Assembly (NCBI GenBank): GCA_012522895.1
Contig: JAAYJM010000188.1
Coordinates: 1-33,399, forward strand
Direction of reading: 5' to 3'
DNA from: Ignavibacteria bacterium
GTDB taxonomy: Bacteria; Bacteroidota; Ignavibacteria; Kapaibacteriales; UBA2268
Length of the DNA stretch: 33,399 bases
A program made the position numbers and the translations under genes. The notes under the pieces are model-generated. The model was given only the letters and a program-made list of their open reading frames with translations, was not told where the DNA came from and did not search any database. Below, one piece after another: positions 6,398 to 14,961 of the stretch. How positions within the stretch are numbered: the first letter of the stretch is position 1; each line of letters begins with the position of its first letter.

Positions 6398-6808
6398 CTA
6401 CTGCTTTAAATAAATATCTCTGTAAATATAGTGCTGCACTCCATTATCATCAACTTCTACTTCTATCAGTCCTTTTGTTATAAAACTTTCTAAAACTTTT
6501 CTTGTCATTTCAATCGAGAGATTCATTTGCAACGTAGCTTCCGTTAAAGTAAACCGACCTTTGCTGTTCGAAGCAAGTAAAAGCACTCGCCTTTCCATCA
6601 TTGGGCTGTCTCTTATCTCCAATGGCGTTTTTTTTGACTTTTTCATAATACTGCGACCAATGAGTAGCGGGATAATTCCAGCAAAAATTAGCATACCGAA
6701 ACTGTTCCCAGGGTTGCTGCCACTAAACAGGCTAATCACTCCAGAAAAAGATGCAATGCTTCCCCAAACAAAAAGGATTTTCCCGACTATTCTTGTTGTT
6801 CTACTCAT
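6398..6808 (-). CDS. Membrane protein with C-terminal winged-helix-like domain (136 aa)
   Basis: Two predicted membrane helices (about residues 8-29 and 36-53, hydrophobic with Gly/Ser) are followed by a basic stretch (KKSKK). The soluble C-terminal region (~65-136) reads like a winged helix: RRVLLLASNSKGRFTLTEAT, then MTRKVLESFITKGLIEVEVD. No function can be assigned; a membrane-tethered regulator is one possibility. It is transcribed away from the ABC permease gene at 6895, with 86 bp between them, so the two may share a regulatory region. Confidence 0.6.
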   Translation of the reverse strand: MSRTTRIVGKILFVWGSIASFSGVISLFSGSNPGNSFGMLIFAGIIPLLIGRSIMKKSKKTPLEIRDSPMMERRVLLLASNSKGRFTLTEATLQMNLSIEMTRKVLESFITKGLIEVEVDDNGVQHYIYRDIYLKQ

Positions 6809-6894
6809 TATTTTACTTGCTTGTTAAATTTATTTTAATCAATTTTGAAATTACAATATATTAAAATAATTAAAATAAAAAAAATAAAAAAATT

Positions 6895-8136
6895 ATGAAT
6901 TGGCAACTAATTAAGTTTATACAAAAAGGCTTTGCAAAGGCTGGCAAGGATAGTAATTTTTTGAAGTTTATTCGTGCTGTAGCGTTTTTTGGAGTTATGC
7001 TTGGAAGCATGGCACTCGTTTTTTCCTTGTCTATTCTTGAGGGTTATGAAGAAAAATTATATGACAGCGTTGAAAAATTATCTGCTCATATAAAAATTTC
7101 ATCTTTTAAAAATGAAGCAATCCCTTACTCAGAAAAAATAATCCAGCATTTAAAAAACAATTTTCCAGAAATAAGCGATATTGCTTCAATCATAAAAAAA
7201 GAAGCACTGCTCCGCTCAAAAGAAGGAGTTGAAAGCATTGCCATTCAGGCTTACGAGGGATTTGGCAGTTTAAATAAAAATTATGATATTGCGAGTAAAG
7301 TGGTAGATGGAAAAAGCAACTTTTCATACGAAGAAGCTAAAGAAATCATTATCGGGAAAAAACTTGCTAAAAAGCTAAATGCTAAATTAGGCGAAGATAT
7401 TTTAGTATTTACGATTAACGATAACAATGGTGCCGAAGGCAACTTTTCTTTCCCAAGTATAAGTAAATTCAAGCTGATAGGGATTTATGAAACAGGTATG
7501 GCTCAATATGACGATATAAATGTTTATGTTCCATTTAAAGCCGCTCAAAGGCTTACCAAAATGCCAAATGGCTGGGTGCAAGAGTATTCTATTTGGCTTG
7601 AATCAATAAATAATTTAGATGAAATAAGCGGCAAAATGCAAGATTTCCTTGGCTATCCCTTTTTCGTAACAAATCTTTTTCAGAATTTCACTTCTATTTT
7701 TTCTTGGATTGAGCTGCAAAAAAAGCCGATTCCCTTAGTGCTGGGACTGATTACGATTGTAGCAGTTTTTAATATTACAACTATTTTGTTCATTACAATA
7801 GTGGAAAAAACAAATTCAATCGGCATACTGCGTGCTTTGGGAATGAAAAATAAGGACATAGCTTTCGTTTTAATATTCAAAGGGACTTTGCTCGGTTTTT
7901 TAGGAACGCTTTTTGGCTGCGCGCTATCGTTTGTTTTACTGTTTATTCAAAAAGAATTTGGAATTATTTCATTAAACCCAGAAATTTATTATTTTGATAG
8001 AATACCTGTAAGCATATCATTAATTAATTACTTAATAGTGATTTTACTTTCCAGCTTTCTTTCTTTTCTTTCCACTATAATTCCGTCTTTTTCGTCATTT
8101 AAGATTATGCCAATTAAGGCAATAAGGTTCAAATAA
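6895..8136 (+). CDS. LolC/LolE-type ABC transporter permease (FtsX family)
   Basis: A 413-residue protein with the MacB/FtsX layout: one N-terminal membrane helix (about 28-48), a large periplasmic domain (~50-270), then three C-terminal helices, the first pair holding the conserved EKTNSIGILRALGMK coupling segment. In the family these permeases pair with a LolD ATPase and lift lipoproteins out of the inner membrane. Length (LolC/E ~400-415) and order fit well. No ATPase gene is adjacent, so the partner must lie elsewhere. The start at ATG 6895 follows a very A/T-rich leader without a clear Shine-Dalgarno site. Confidence 0.85.
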   Translation: MNWQLIKFIQKGFAKAGKDSNFLKFIRAVAFFGVMLGSMALVFSLSILEGYEEKLYDSVEKLSAHIKISSFKNEAIPYSEKIIQHLKNNFPEISDIASIIKKEALLRSKEGVESIAIQAYEGFGSLNKNYDIASKVVDGKSNFSYEEAKEIIIGKKLAKKLNAKLGEDILVFTINDNNGAEGNFSFPSISKFKLIGIYETGMAQYDDINVYVPFKAAQRLTKMPNGWVQEYSIWLESINNLDEISGKMQDFLGYPFFVTNLFQNFTSIFSWIELQKKPIPLVLGLITIVAVFNITTILFITIVEKTNSIGILRALGMKNKDIAFVLIFKGTLLGFLGTLFGCALSFVLLFIQKEFGIISLNPEIYYFDRIPVSISLINYLIVILLSSFLSFLSTIIPSFSSFKIMPIKAIRFK

Positions 8137-8171
8137 TTAAAAATATGCTAAATTTTTATAAAAGGTTTATT

Positions 8172-8276
8172 ATGAAAAGGATTCTTTGCTTTGCTTTAAC
8201 AGTTTTCTTTTTTATTGCTGTTTTTAACGCATTTTCTCAAGATGTAGAAAAACCCGCTTCAAAAAATGAAATTTAA
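8172..8276 (+). pseudogene. Signal peptide severed from the LRR protein by an in-frame TAA
   Basis: ATG 8172 opens a 34-codon ORF with a textbook signal peptide (MKRILCFALTVFFFIAVFNA, then FSQD), ending at TAA 8274-8276. It lies in the same frame as the leucine-rich-repeat gene that begins at ATG 8295, 41 codons downstream, with no other stop between. The original gene most likely ran 8172-9632 and encoded a secreted LRR protein. A single-base change or sequencing error created the stop. Confidence 0.75.
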
Positions 8277-8294
8277 AGTGCTCCAATTAAACAA

Positions 8295-9632
8295 ATGCCG
8301 GATTACAAAAAGCTTAATCCTGAGGAGGTTAAAATTAAACGCGAGCAATTTTTAAGAAAAACTAATGATAGCGCAAAATTAAATCCTGATATTACGAATT
8401 TTGCAAGCGTTGAAGATGCTCTGCCTTATGCCTCAAGTATGAAAAAATTAATTATTGCTGGCAATGGACTGAAAGAATTATCGCCAAAAATACGCGAGTT
8501 TAAAGAGCTTGAAGCTATTGATTTAACAAGAAATTCCTTAACCACTTTGCCAGATGATCTTGCTGAATTAAAAAAGTTAAAAACTATTGTTCTTCAAAGA
8601 AATCAATTTAAAGACTTTCCTCTCGTTTTAACTCAAATTAGCTCGCTCGAACTTATTGATTTTAGCTTTAATTATCTTGAAACCTTGCCGCCTCAAATAT
8701 CTTCTCTATCAAATTTAGAAGAATTGAAGCTTTTAGCAAATAAGATTTCTTTTCTACCTTCAAGTTTTGCTGATTTAAAAAATTTAAAGTCAATAAATAT
8801 TGACGTTAATAAACTTGAAGCATTTCCGGAAGAGCTTACGCAAATCGAAAATTTAGAATATTTGAATTTAGCAAAAAATCAAATTAGCAGCTTGCCGGAA
8901 AGCATAAAAAGATTGACGAATTTAAAAACATTAATAATAAGTTCAAACAAATTTGCCGAACTAAACGAGCATATTGGGAGCTTAAGTTCTTTAGAGTATT
9001 TAGATGTTCAATATAATTCTCTTGCAAGCCTGCCAAAAGAAATTGGCAAACTTAATAAACTAAAAAAGTTGCACTTGGGAAGCAATGACTTTGTTTCTTT
9101 TCCCGATAACATTTCCGAACTTAAACAATTAGAAGAGCTTACTTTAAGTTCCCTTAAAGTAAAGAAATTTCCAGATTTCTCCAAGTTTAATATGGTGAGA
9201 ACATTAGATTTAAGCAATAATAATTTAACAGAGTTAGCGAAGTATTTAGCAGATTTCAAAAACCTTAAAGAAGTCAATTTAGCTGCAAATAAATTTAAAG
9301 CGCCCCCATCGGTTCTTTTTTCAATGGACTGGCTTGAGAAGTTGAACATAACCAGAAACGAGCTAACGGAAATTCCAAGCGATATTTCTAAAATAAAAAA
9401 TCTAAGTCTTTTGAATATGAATGCTAATAAGATTGAAAAAGTATCTGGAAGCATTGCTCAACTTAAACAACTTCAAACTCTTATGTTAAGTTCAAATAAA
9501 ATAAAAAAATTACCGAATGAACTATCTTCTATGCAAAACTTGAAGTTCATTTACTTGCAGCAAAATAAAATAGAGCAAAAAGACAAAGACGAAATAACTA
9601 AGCTTTTACCCAATGCAAAAGTGAAATTTTAG
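8295..9632 (+). CDS. Leucine-rich-repeat protein (445 aa)
   Basis: After a ~40-residue charged head the protein consists of about 17 leucine-rich repeats of ~23 residues, of the form LxxLxLxxNxLxxLPxxIxxLxN. Such proteins are binding scaffolds; the ligand is unknown. No catalytic domain is visible. The methionine at 8295 is probably not the original start: the same frame continues upstream through a stop (8274-8276) to a signal peptide at 8172. If translation starts at 8295 the protein would stay in the cytoplasm. A perfect hairpin lies ~100 bp downstream, between this gene and the convergent one. Confidence 0.85.
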   Translation: MPDYKKLNPEEVKIKREQFLRKTNDSAKLNPDITNFASVEDALPYASSMKKLIIAGNGLKELSPKIREFKELEAIDLTRNSLTTLPDDLAELKKLKTIVLQRNQFKDFPLVLTQISSLELIDFSFNYLETLPPQISSLSNLEELKLLANKISFLPSSFADLKNLKSINIDVNKLEAFPEELTQIENLEYLNLAKNQISSLPESIKRLTNLKTLIISSNKFAELNEHIGSLSSLEYLDVQYNSLASLPKEIGKLNKLKKLHLGSNDFVSFPDNISELKQLEELTLSSLKVKKFPDFSKFNMVRTLDLSNNNLTELAKYLADFKNLKEVNLAANKFKAPPSVLFSMDWLEKLNITRNELTEIPSDISKIKNLSLLNMNANKIEKVSGSIAQLKQLQTLMLSSNKIKKLPNELSSMQNLKFIYLQQNKIEQKDKDEITKLLPNAKVKF

Positions 9633-9736
9633 AATTTTCTGCAAATGCTTGGTTTTATTTGATTTAATAAAAAGAATTTGACGCTTTAAGCCAAAATCAA
9701 GAAAGAATTTTATTTAAATGCTTATGATAAAAGGAC

Positions 9737-9760
9737 TTGTCCCCCGCTGGCGGGGGACAA
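9737..9760. terminator. Perfect GC-rich palindrome between convergent genes
   Basis: TTGTCCCCCGC-TG-GCGGGGGACAA is a perfect 11-bp inverted repeat located between the ends of the LRR gene (+) and the membrane protein gene (-), followed by A and T runs. It can act as a bidirectional terminator. Degenerate versions of the same repeat (CCCCCGCCAGCGGGGG) occur at about 15229-15248, 15369-15387 and 33271-33287, so it is also a dispersed repeat family. Confidence 0.65.
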
Positions 9761-9771
9761 AAATGTCATTG

Positions 9772-10143
9772 TTAATTTTGTGGAACTGCCTTCTCTTCAT
9801 TATTTTTCATTTTGAGCAAAACAGTTGTAAATAATTCAATTAAAAAGCCGTAAATTATTCCAAGAAAAATATAGCCGAAAAACAAAAGAATATTGTTTTG
9901 TAAGCTGTTTGAAAAAGCGTTAAACGCAATAGGCAATGAAAAAAGTAGTCCAAGCAAAATTCCGTGAGACCACCATTTCATTTTTAGCTTGCTAATTCCA
10001 ATCGCAAAGCCGAGCAATGCCCTTGAAAGTAAAATTGAGATAAAAGCGCTTATTGTCAGCTCATCTCCCCCTTGTTGGGAAATCTGAGTGCATATCACAC
10101 CAAAAATAGCACCTAAAAAAGTTGCAGTAACAATCCTTTTCAT
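9772..10143 (-). CDS. Small integral membrane protein (123 aa)
   Basis: Four hydrophobic segments (about residues 5-20, 33-50, 57-74 and 83-108) with short polar loops, and a charged C-terminus (KMKNNEEKAVPQN). I do not recognise a characterised family. It faces the LRR gene convergently and has its own short upstream region, divergent from the heparinase-like gene. The repeat of Gly residues in the helices (GAIFG, GFAIG, GIIYG) suggests tight helix packing. Function unknown. Confidence 0.65.
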   Translation of the reverse strand: MKRIVTATFLGAIFGVICTQISQQGGDELTISAFISILLSRALLGFAIGISKLKMKWWSHGILLGLLFSLPIAFNAFSNSLQNNILLFFGYIFLGIIYGFLIELFTTVLLKMKNNEEKAVPQN

Positions 10144-10260
10144 TATAATCCTTTCAAAAAAAATAAATATTTTACGATTAATTTATAAAATATTCCAATT
10201 CTTTCAAACAAAAATCTTTTCCGTTTCAATCTGTTCAAATAATTAATTATTTTTGTTATA

Positions 10261-12756
10261 ATGGAATATGGTAGTTTGGGAACTATTAAGTTGATAGAAT
10301 TTTATAAATTTAGGAAAATTTGGAAAATCTCGAAAAAAGCGGCGCTGGAAAAAGCGATGGAGCGTCTATTTCCCTTTTGCTGCCATAAAAAAGAGCGGGA
10401 AATCCCCCCTACCCCCCTTTTTCAAAGGGGGGAAAGAGAAAGGCATTCGGAACGAAGTGAAGAAAAAGAAATCCCACCTACCCCCCTTTTTCAAAGGGGG
10501 GATATAGAAAGACATTCGGAACAATTTTCCCGTCATCCTGAACGAAGTGAAGAAAAAGAAATCCCCCCTACCCCCCTTTTTCAAAAGGGGGATATTAACG
10601 AGCATTCGGAACAATTTTCCCGTCATCCTGAACGAAGTGAAGGATCCAGAAAATTTATTTTTGAGCAGAAAGAAAGAATATTATTTCTCGCAGAAAAACA
10701 TTTGAATAAAGAGTTTTCCTTGTTTGGGACTGAATGGAAAAAAGCAAAAGTAATAAATGAAAATAATCAAAAGAGAATAGATTGGAATTATGACCTTTTG
10801 ACGGGATTTCGATGGGATAGCTCGCAGCTTGGAAAAAAAATAAAACTTAATCAAGGAGAAGGAATTGACATAAAAAATATTTGGGAACTTGGACGAATGC
10901 AGCATCTTTTGATTTTTCCAATTGCCTCTGTTTTAGCACAGCAAGAGCAAAAGGATTCCAAAGTTCCAAACCAATATTTCGAGGAATTTAAAAGTCAAAT
11001 ATTAGATTTTATCCAATCTAATAAATACACTTATGGCGTCCATTGGTCTGTTGCGATGGAGGCGGGAATTCGGGCTACAAACTGGCTGATTGCTTTTTAT
11101 GTTTATAAAAACGCTGGTTTCATTGCCGATGAAATTTTTAATAAGGTATTTGAAAAAAGTTTGTTTGAGCATCTTTTATTTATCTGTGAAAATTTGGAGT
11201 GGAGCAATGGAATAAGAGGAAATCACTACCTTGCAAATATAGTTGCGATGCTCTTTCTTTCTGCATTTCTCCCAACAACAGAATTTACAAAAAAAACGCT
11301 CTATTTCGCAACTCAAGAGCTATGCAATGAAATTCTTGTGCAGTTCAACGAGGACGGCAGCAACTTTGAAGCTTCCCTCCCTTATCATTATTTTTCTACT
11401 GAAATAGTTCTTGCTGGGCTTTGGCTTATTTTTTCCTTAAAAGAAAATAAAATAAAGGATATGCTAAAAGTTGAGCCTTGTAGGTTTATCAAAAAAAAGA
11501 AAATTCAGCCATTTAAAAAACAACTTTTTTCTATAAATAAAAACAATTTTTCAATAGATTTAAATGCAGCTCTTTATGAAAGAATATCAAAAATCTTGGA
11601 TTTTTCCCATAACTTGCTAAAAAGCAATGGCAAAGCAGAGCAAATTGGAGACAACGATAGCGGCTTTTTCATAAGTGCAGAAATTGAGCCTTTTTTAAAG
11701 GAGTTTTGGGAGCATTTATTACTCAAGATCAGTCCTCCAGAAATTAAGCAATTTTATTTTTACAAAGATTTTGGCATTTTTATCAAAAGGACTAATCAAT
11801 ATTTTGCTACAATTCGCTGTGGCTCTATTGGACAAAGAGGCAAAGGAGGGCATAGCCACAACGACCAGCTATCTCTTACTTTGAATCTTTTTGGTGTTGA
11901 TTTTCTTGTCGACCCCGGAACTTATTCATACACAGGGCAGCCAAAGCTGCGAAATTTGTTCCGCTCTACTGCTTATCATAATACCCTTTCAATCGAGGGA
12001 ATGGAGCAAAACGAGTGGGCAGAAAACAATCTCGATGATCTTTTTTGGTTTAAAACTGATAGAACAAAATCGAAAATGATTGAATATTCTGAAAAACATT
12101 TCATTGCTGAGCATTATGGATTTGGAAAGCCGCATCGCCGCGAAATCTTTTTTCACGATGACTTCATAGAAGGTATAGATTTTTGCAAAATAAAAGGGAA
12201 AAAAAGAGTATGTTTCCATCTCTCGCCTGATATACTTATTGCGCCTATTAAGGAAGATGATGAGAGCAGCTCTGGATTCTTCACTGCGTTCAGAATGACC
12301 CCCCCTTTGAAAAAGGGGGATAAAGGGGATTTTCAGCCCCCTGGATTCTTCACTGCATTCAGAATGACCCCCCCTTTGAAAAAGGGGGATAAAGGGGATT
12401 TTCAGCCCCCTGGATTCTTCACTGCATTCAGAATGACCCCCCCTTTGAAAAAGGGGGGCAGGGGGGATTTCTCGCCTTCTTTGAAAAAGGGGGATAAAGG
12501 GGATTTTCAGACTTCTGGATTCTTCACTGCATTCAGAATGACCCCCCCTTTGAAAAAGGGGGGCAGGGGGGATTTCTCCGCTTTAAGCGATTTCGAGGCA
12601 GTGCTTACATTTACAAACGGCATCGGCTTTATCGAAGAATATAATTTTTCATCGGGTTACAATCAAATGCAGAAATCGAAAAGAATTATATTAGAATTTG
12701 AAGAGGAAAAGTTAAATTGGAGATTGCAGTTTTGCAAAATTGAAAAAAAGATTTGA
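10261..12756 (+). CDS. Heparinase II/III-family protein with repeat-derived insertions (831 aa)
   Basis: The core carries family hallmarks: the all-helical part with WSNGIRGNHYLAN, and the C-terminal beta domain with GGHSHNDQLSL (from about residue 529) leading into VDFLVDPGTYSY. Members cleave or bind uronic-acid polysaccharides; here the substrate is unknown. Two stretches are foreign. Residues ~47-129 (PPTPLFQRG, RHSERSEE units) and ~671-772 (FFTAFRMTPPLKKG units) are translated dispersed repeats that keep the frame. Without them the protein would be ~650 residues, the usual family length. A TATTTTTG promoter-like box at 10248-10255 lies so close to ATG 10261 that the true start may be internal (e.g. 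ATG 10354). The next gene, kbl, follows 39 bp downstream. Confidence 0.8.
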   Translation: MEYGSLGTIKLIEFYKFRKIWKISKKAALEKAMERLFPFCCHKKEREIPPTPLFQRGERERHSERSEEKEIPPTPLFQRGDIERHSEQFSRHPERSEEKEIPPTPLFQKGDINEHSEQFSRHPERSEGSRKFIFEQKERILFLAEKHLNKEFSLFGTEWKKAKVINENNQKRIDWNYDLLTGFRWDSSQLGKKIKLNQGEGIDIKNIWELGRMQHLLIFPIASVLAQQEQKDSKVPNQYFEEFKSQILDFIQSNKYTYGVHWSVAMEAGIRATNWLIAFYVYKNAGFIADEIFNKVFEKSLFEHLLFICENLEWSNGIRGNHYLANIVAMLFLSAFLPTTEFTKKTLYFATQELCNEILVQFNEDGSNFEASLPYHYFSTEIVLAGLWLIFSLKENKIKDMLKVEPCRFIKKKKIQPFKKQLFSINKNNFSIDLNAALYERISKILDFSHNLLKSNGKAEQIGDNDSGFFISAEIEPFLKEFWEHLLLKISPPEIKQFYFYKDFGIFIKRTNQYFATIRCGSIGQRGKGGHSHNDQLSLTLNLFGVDFLVDPGTYSYTGQPKLRNLFRSTAYHNTLSIEGMEQNEWAENNLDDLFWFKTDRTKSKMIEYSEKHFIAEHYGFGKPHRREIFFHDDFIEGIDFCKIKGKKRVCFHLSPDILIAPIKEDDESSSGFFTAFRMTPPLKKGDKGDFQPPGFFTAFRMTPPLKKGDKGDFQPPGFFTAFRMTPPLKKGGRGDFSPSLKKGDKGDFQTSGFFTAFRMTPPLKKGGRGDFSALSDFEAVLTFTNGIGFIEEYNFSSGYNQMQKSKRIILEFEEEKLNWRLQFCKIEKKI
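10401..10648 (+). repeat. Three dispersed-repeat units inside the heparinase-like gene (5' end)
   Basis: Three units begin at about 10402, 10471 and 10561 (spacing 69 and 90, both multiples of three). Each has ATCCCCCCTACCCCCCTTTT followed by TCAAAGGGGG, and then a GGAACGAAGTGAAGAAAAAG or CGTCATCCTGAACGAAGTGA part. The C-run/G-run halves can form hairpins. They read as PPTPLFQ(R/K)G and HPERSE in the protein. Confidence 0.85.
12272..12576 (-). repeat. Dispersed-repeat units inside the heparinase-like gene (3' end), opposite orientation
   Basis: GGATTCTTCACTGC(G/A)TTCAGA starts at 12274, 12343, 12412 and 12517 (spacing 69, 69, 105, all multiples of three). Each is followed by CCCCCCTTTGAAAAAGGGGG and a GGGGATTT part, with one extra short copy at ~12477-12505. 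This is the reverse complement of the family found at 10401-10648, so the gene's core lies between inverted repeats. The frame is kept throughout. Confidence 0.85.
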
Positions 12757-12795
12757 AAAAATTAACCGATTTTATAATTTTTTAAGGAAATTAGA

Positions 12796-14034
12796 ATGTA
12801 TGCTAAATTAAAGGAACATTTAAGCAAAGAGTTAAACAGTATTAAAGAACAGAAACTCTATAAATATGAAAGGGTTATCGAAAGCAGTCAAGGTGCAGAA
12901 ATTATTGTGAAAGGGAAAAAAGTTCTTAACTTTTGCGCAAACAACTATCTCGGGCTGTCTTCTCATCCAGAGCTAATTGAAGCGGCGCATAACGCAATAA
13001 ATAAACGTGGTTACGGACTTTCTTCCGTTCGCTTTATTTGCGGCACGCAAGATATTCACAAAGAGCTGGAGCAAAAAGTAAGCAAATTTTTAGCGATGGA
13101 CGATACAATTTTGTTCTCCTCTTGCTTTGATGCAAATGCAGCCGTTTTTGAGCCGCTTTTGGATTCCCAAGACGCAATTATTACAGACGCACTGAATCAT
13201 GCCTCGATTATTGACGGGATACGCCTTTGTAAAGCGCAACGTTGGATATACCGACACGCCGATATGAGCGATGAACTTGGAATGGACGAAGCAACTGGAA
13301 AGGAATACAAGGGCTTGGAACGCTGTTTGAAGGAAGCTCAAAACTGCCGCTTCCGTATGATTGCAACTGATGGCGTTTTTTCTATGGACGGCGATATTGC
13401 AAAGCTCAAAGAAATCGTTGCTTTGGCTGAAAAATACGATGCGATTGTGATGGTCGATGACTCTCACGCTTCTGGCTTTATGGGAAAAATGGGTAGGGGA
13501 ACTCACGAATTCCACGGAGTTATGGATAAAATTGACATTATCACAACTACTTTCGGAAAAGCATTAGGCGGTGCTTCTGGTGGTTGTATCTCGGCACATC
13601 AAGAAATTGTAGACTGGATGCGGAACAAGGCACGTCCTTATCTTTTCTCCAATACTATTGCTCCTTCCGTTGCAGGTGCGACTATAAAAGTAATTGATTT
13701 GCTTAGCAGCACAACGGAATTGCGCGATAGACTTGAAGCTAACACAATTCGTTTCCGAAAAGAAATGACTGCGGCAGGTTTCGATATTATTTCCGGCGAG
13801 CATCCAATCGTTCCCATTATGTTTGGCAAATATCCCGATTGCTCCAAGCTCGCTGTGGATTTTGCAAATATGATGTTGGAAGAGGGTATTTACGTTATAG
13901 CGTTTTCGTTCCCGGTAGTTGCGAGAGGGAAAGACAGAATTCGCGTTCAAATCTCAGCAGCTCACAGCGATGAGCATATTAGCACTGCTATTGCCGCTTT
14001 CACAAAGGTAGGCAAAGCATTGGGAATGATATAG
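12796..14034 (+). CDS. kbl: Glycine C-acetyltransferase (2-amino-3-ketobutyrate CoA ligase)
   Basis: A 412-residue PLP enzyme of the alpha-oxoamine synthase family. It shows [19 protein letters not shown] near the N-terminus, the PLP-binding [11 protein letters not shown] (220-229) and the Schiff-base lysine Lys255 in [14 protein letters not shown]. Length and motifs fit Kbl, which condenses glycine and acetyl-CoA or runs in reverse in threonine breakdown; the close relatives BioF, HemA and SPT have different local motifs. No threonine dehydrogenase gene is next to it. It starts at ATG 12796 with AAGGAAA (12783-12789) upstream, possibly read through from the heparinase-like gene. A terminator hairpin follows at 14092. 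Confidence 0.9.
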   Translation: MYAKLKEHLSKELNSIKEQKLYKYERVIESSQGAEIIVKGKKVLNFCANNYLGLSSHPELIEAAHNAINKRGYGLSSVRFICGTQDIHKELEQKVSKFLAMDDTILFSSCFDANAAVFEPLLDSQDAIITDALNHASIIDGIRLCKAQRWIYRHADMSDELGMDEATGKEYKGLERCLKEAQNCRFRMIATDGVFSMDGDIAKLKEIVALAEKYDAIVMVDDSHASGFMGKMGRGTHEFHGVMDKIDIITTTFGKALGGASGGCISAHQEIVDWMRNKARPYLFSNTIAPSVAGATIKVIDLLSSTTELRDRLEANTIRFRKEMTAAGFDIISGEHPIVPIMFGKYPDCSKLAVDFANMMLEEGIYVIAFSFPVVARGKDRIRVQISAAHSDEHISTAIAAFTKVGKALGMI

Positions 14035-14091
14035 TGGCTTGTATAATATTTTGAACCGTGATTAAAAGATTAAGGGATTTCTTGATTTTCT

Positions 14092-14128
14092 AGATGGACT
14101 CCACTTGGGAAAGCGGAGTCCATCTTTT
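14092..14128 (+). terminator. Terminator after kbl
   Basis: AGATGGACTCC (14092-14102) pairs with GGAGTCCATCT (14115-14125), an 11-bp perfect stem followed by TTTTG. The GATGGACTCCACC motif is itself a recurrent hairpin (also 28061-28093). Confidence 0.75.
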
Positions 14129-14225
14129 GTTTCTACTTGGATTGTATTTTTGCCCAAAGAAAATAAAAATAATTATTTTTGTAAAACGTTTTTGATTATA
14201 AATTGTATGAGATTTATAGATTTAT

Positions 14226-14423
14226 ATGGAAATTAATTCTGAAATAAGGAGCTATGTCAAAGACGCGTTGATTGATATTATTGCAAACGAAAAAGAGATT
14301 TTTTTTGATGCTTTTTCTGAAATAATTGAAGATATAGCATTTGGAAAACACATTGATGCTGCTGACCTTGGCGATTATGTTGATGAAGAGCTTGTCCTCC
14401 AAAGCTTAAAAGAAGTCAGATGA
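14226..14423 (+). CDS. Antitoxin of a RelE/ParE-type pair (65 aa)
   Basis: A short acidic helical protein, MEINSEIRSYVKDALIDIIA, ending in ADLGDYVDEELVLQSLKEVR. It overlaps the following toxin gene by 4 bp (ATGA, 14420-14423), the usual translational coupling of type II modules. No DNA-binding motif is obvious, so it may need the complex to bind its promoter. Identification as antitoxin rests mainly on the partner. Confidence 0.75.
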   Translation: MEINSEIRSYVKDALIDIIANEKEIFFDAFSEIIEDIAFGKHIDAADLGDYVDEELVLQSLKEVR

Positions 14424-14686
14424 TAGCCTTATTTGAATCATCTTTCTTAAAAGATATAAAAAAAGTGGATAACGCTGAAATTGCTAATAAGCTTCAAAAT
14501 ATTATAAAGCAAATAAAATCAAGCGAATCAATTAAAGATATTTTTCATTTAAGAAAATTGAAGAGCTACAAGTCGTATTATAGAATTAGAGTTGGTGACT
14601 ACCGTTTAGGGCTAAAAATAGAATCAAACACTGTTGTTTTTATAAGGTTTTTGCATAGAAAAGATATATATAAAGTATTTCCTTGA
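14420..14686 (+). CDS. RelE/ParE-superfamily toxin (88 aa)
   Basis: The sequence follows the RelE/ParE fold: FLKDIKKVDNAEIANKLQNI helices, then strands with LRKLKSYKSYYRIRVGDYRL, GLKIESNTVVFIRFLHR and the terminal KDIYKVFP. The 'YRIRVGDYRLG' and 'HRKDIYK' motifs are typical, the latter carrying conserved basic residues. These toxins cleave mRNA at the ribosome (RelE) or poison gyrase (ParE); the sequence cannot decide which. The pair appears complete and intact. Confidence 0.85.
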   Translation: MIALFESSFLKDIKKVDNAEIANKLQNIIKQIKSSESIKDIFHLRKLKSYKSYYRIRVGDYRLGLKIESNTVVFIRFLHRKDIYKVFP

Positions 14687-14851
14687 TAACGTTTAATTTT
14701 TTACGGCTATAGTCTGGGCTGTATCTGTTTGAACCGTGGTTTGCTTGATTAAGGGATTTCTTGATTTTCCAGGTGGAGTCCAGAAATCCCCCCAGCTCCC
14801 TTTTTCAAAGGGGGAGGAAGAATGTCCCACACTGGCGGGGGTAGTTGCTTC
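14687..14851. repeat. Repeat-rich intergenic stretch
   Basis: There is no gene here. The stretch holds TTGAACCGTGGTTTGCTTGA and GGGATTTCTTGATTTTCCAG (also near 14053-14092 and 28021-28061), an AAATCCCCCC..CTTTTTCAAAGGGGGAGG unit related to the repeats in the heparinase-like gene, and a degenerate CTGGCGGGGG piece. Short ORFs across it on both strands are translations of these repeats. Confidence 0.7.
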
Positions 14852-14889
14852 AGATGTGCCACACTTCGAAAGTGTGGCACATCTTTTTT
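14852..14889 (+). terminator. Perfect hairpin terminator after the RelE/ParE pair
   Basis: AGATGTGCCACACTT (14852-14866) pairs perfectly with AAGTGTGGCACATCT (14870-14884), 15 bp with a 3-base loop, followed by TTTTT. This is a strong rho-independent terminator for the plus strand. Confidence 0.85.
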
Positions 14890-14961
14890 CTGTCTACTAC
14901 TTCCCATTTGAGCTTGGGAAGGAGGAGTTTTTACTTTTGGAATATTGCTAAACTTTTTCAT

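Noticed and set aside
6561-6827. Plus-strand 88-codon ORF with hydrophobic stretches
   Set aside because: It is antisense to the membrane helices of the 6398-6808 gene, which has the better start and a recognisable winged-helix tail.
9008-9454. Long minus-strand ORF opposite the LRR gene
   Set aside because: It is a shadow created by the periodic leucine/asparagine codons of the LRR repeats; no ribosome binding site and no protein family match.
10366-10626. Minus-strand ORF inside the heparinase-like gene
   Set aside because: It is the reverse translation of the dispersed repeats (PLLKKGGRGDF pattern) and has no start context or homologous fold.
12272-12576. Regular repeats with constant spacing, like a CRISPR array
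   Set aside because: The whole 69-bp period is repeated, so there are no unique spacers; the units are dispersed-repeat copies that are translated as part of the gene, and no cas genes are near.
13090-13950. Minus-strand ORFs of 128-141 codons opposite kbl
   Set aside because: The plus strand encodes a clear, complete Kbl here; the antisense products show no plausible fold.
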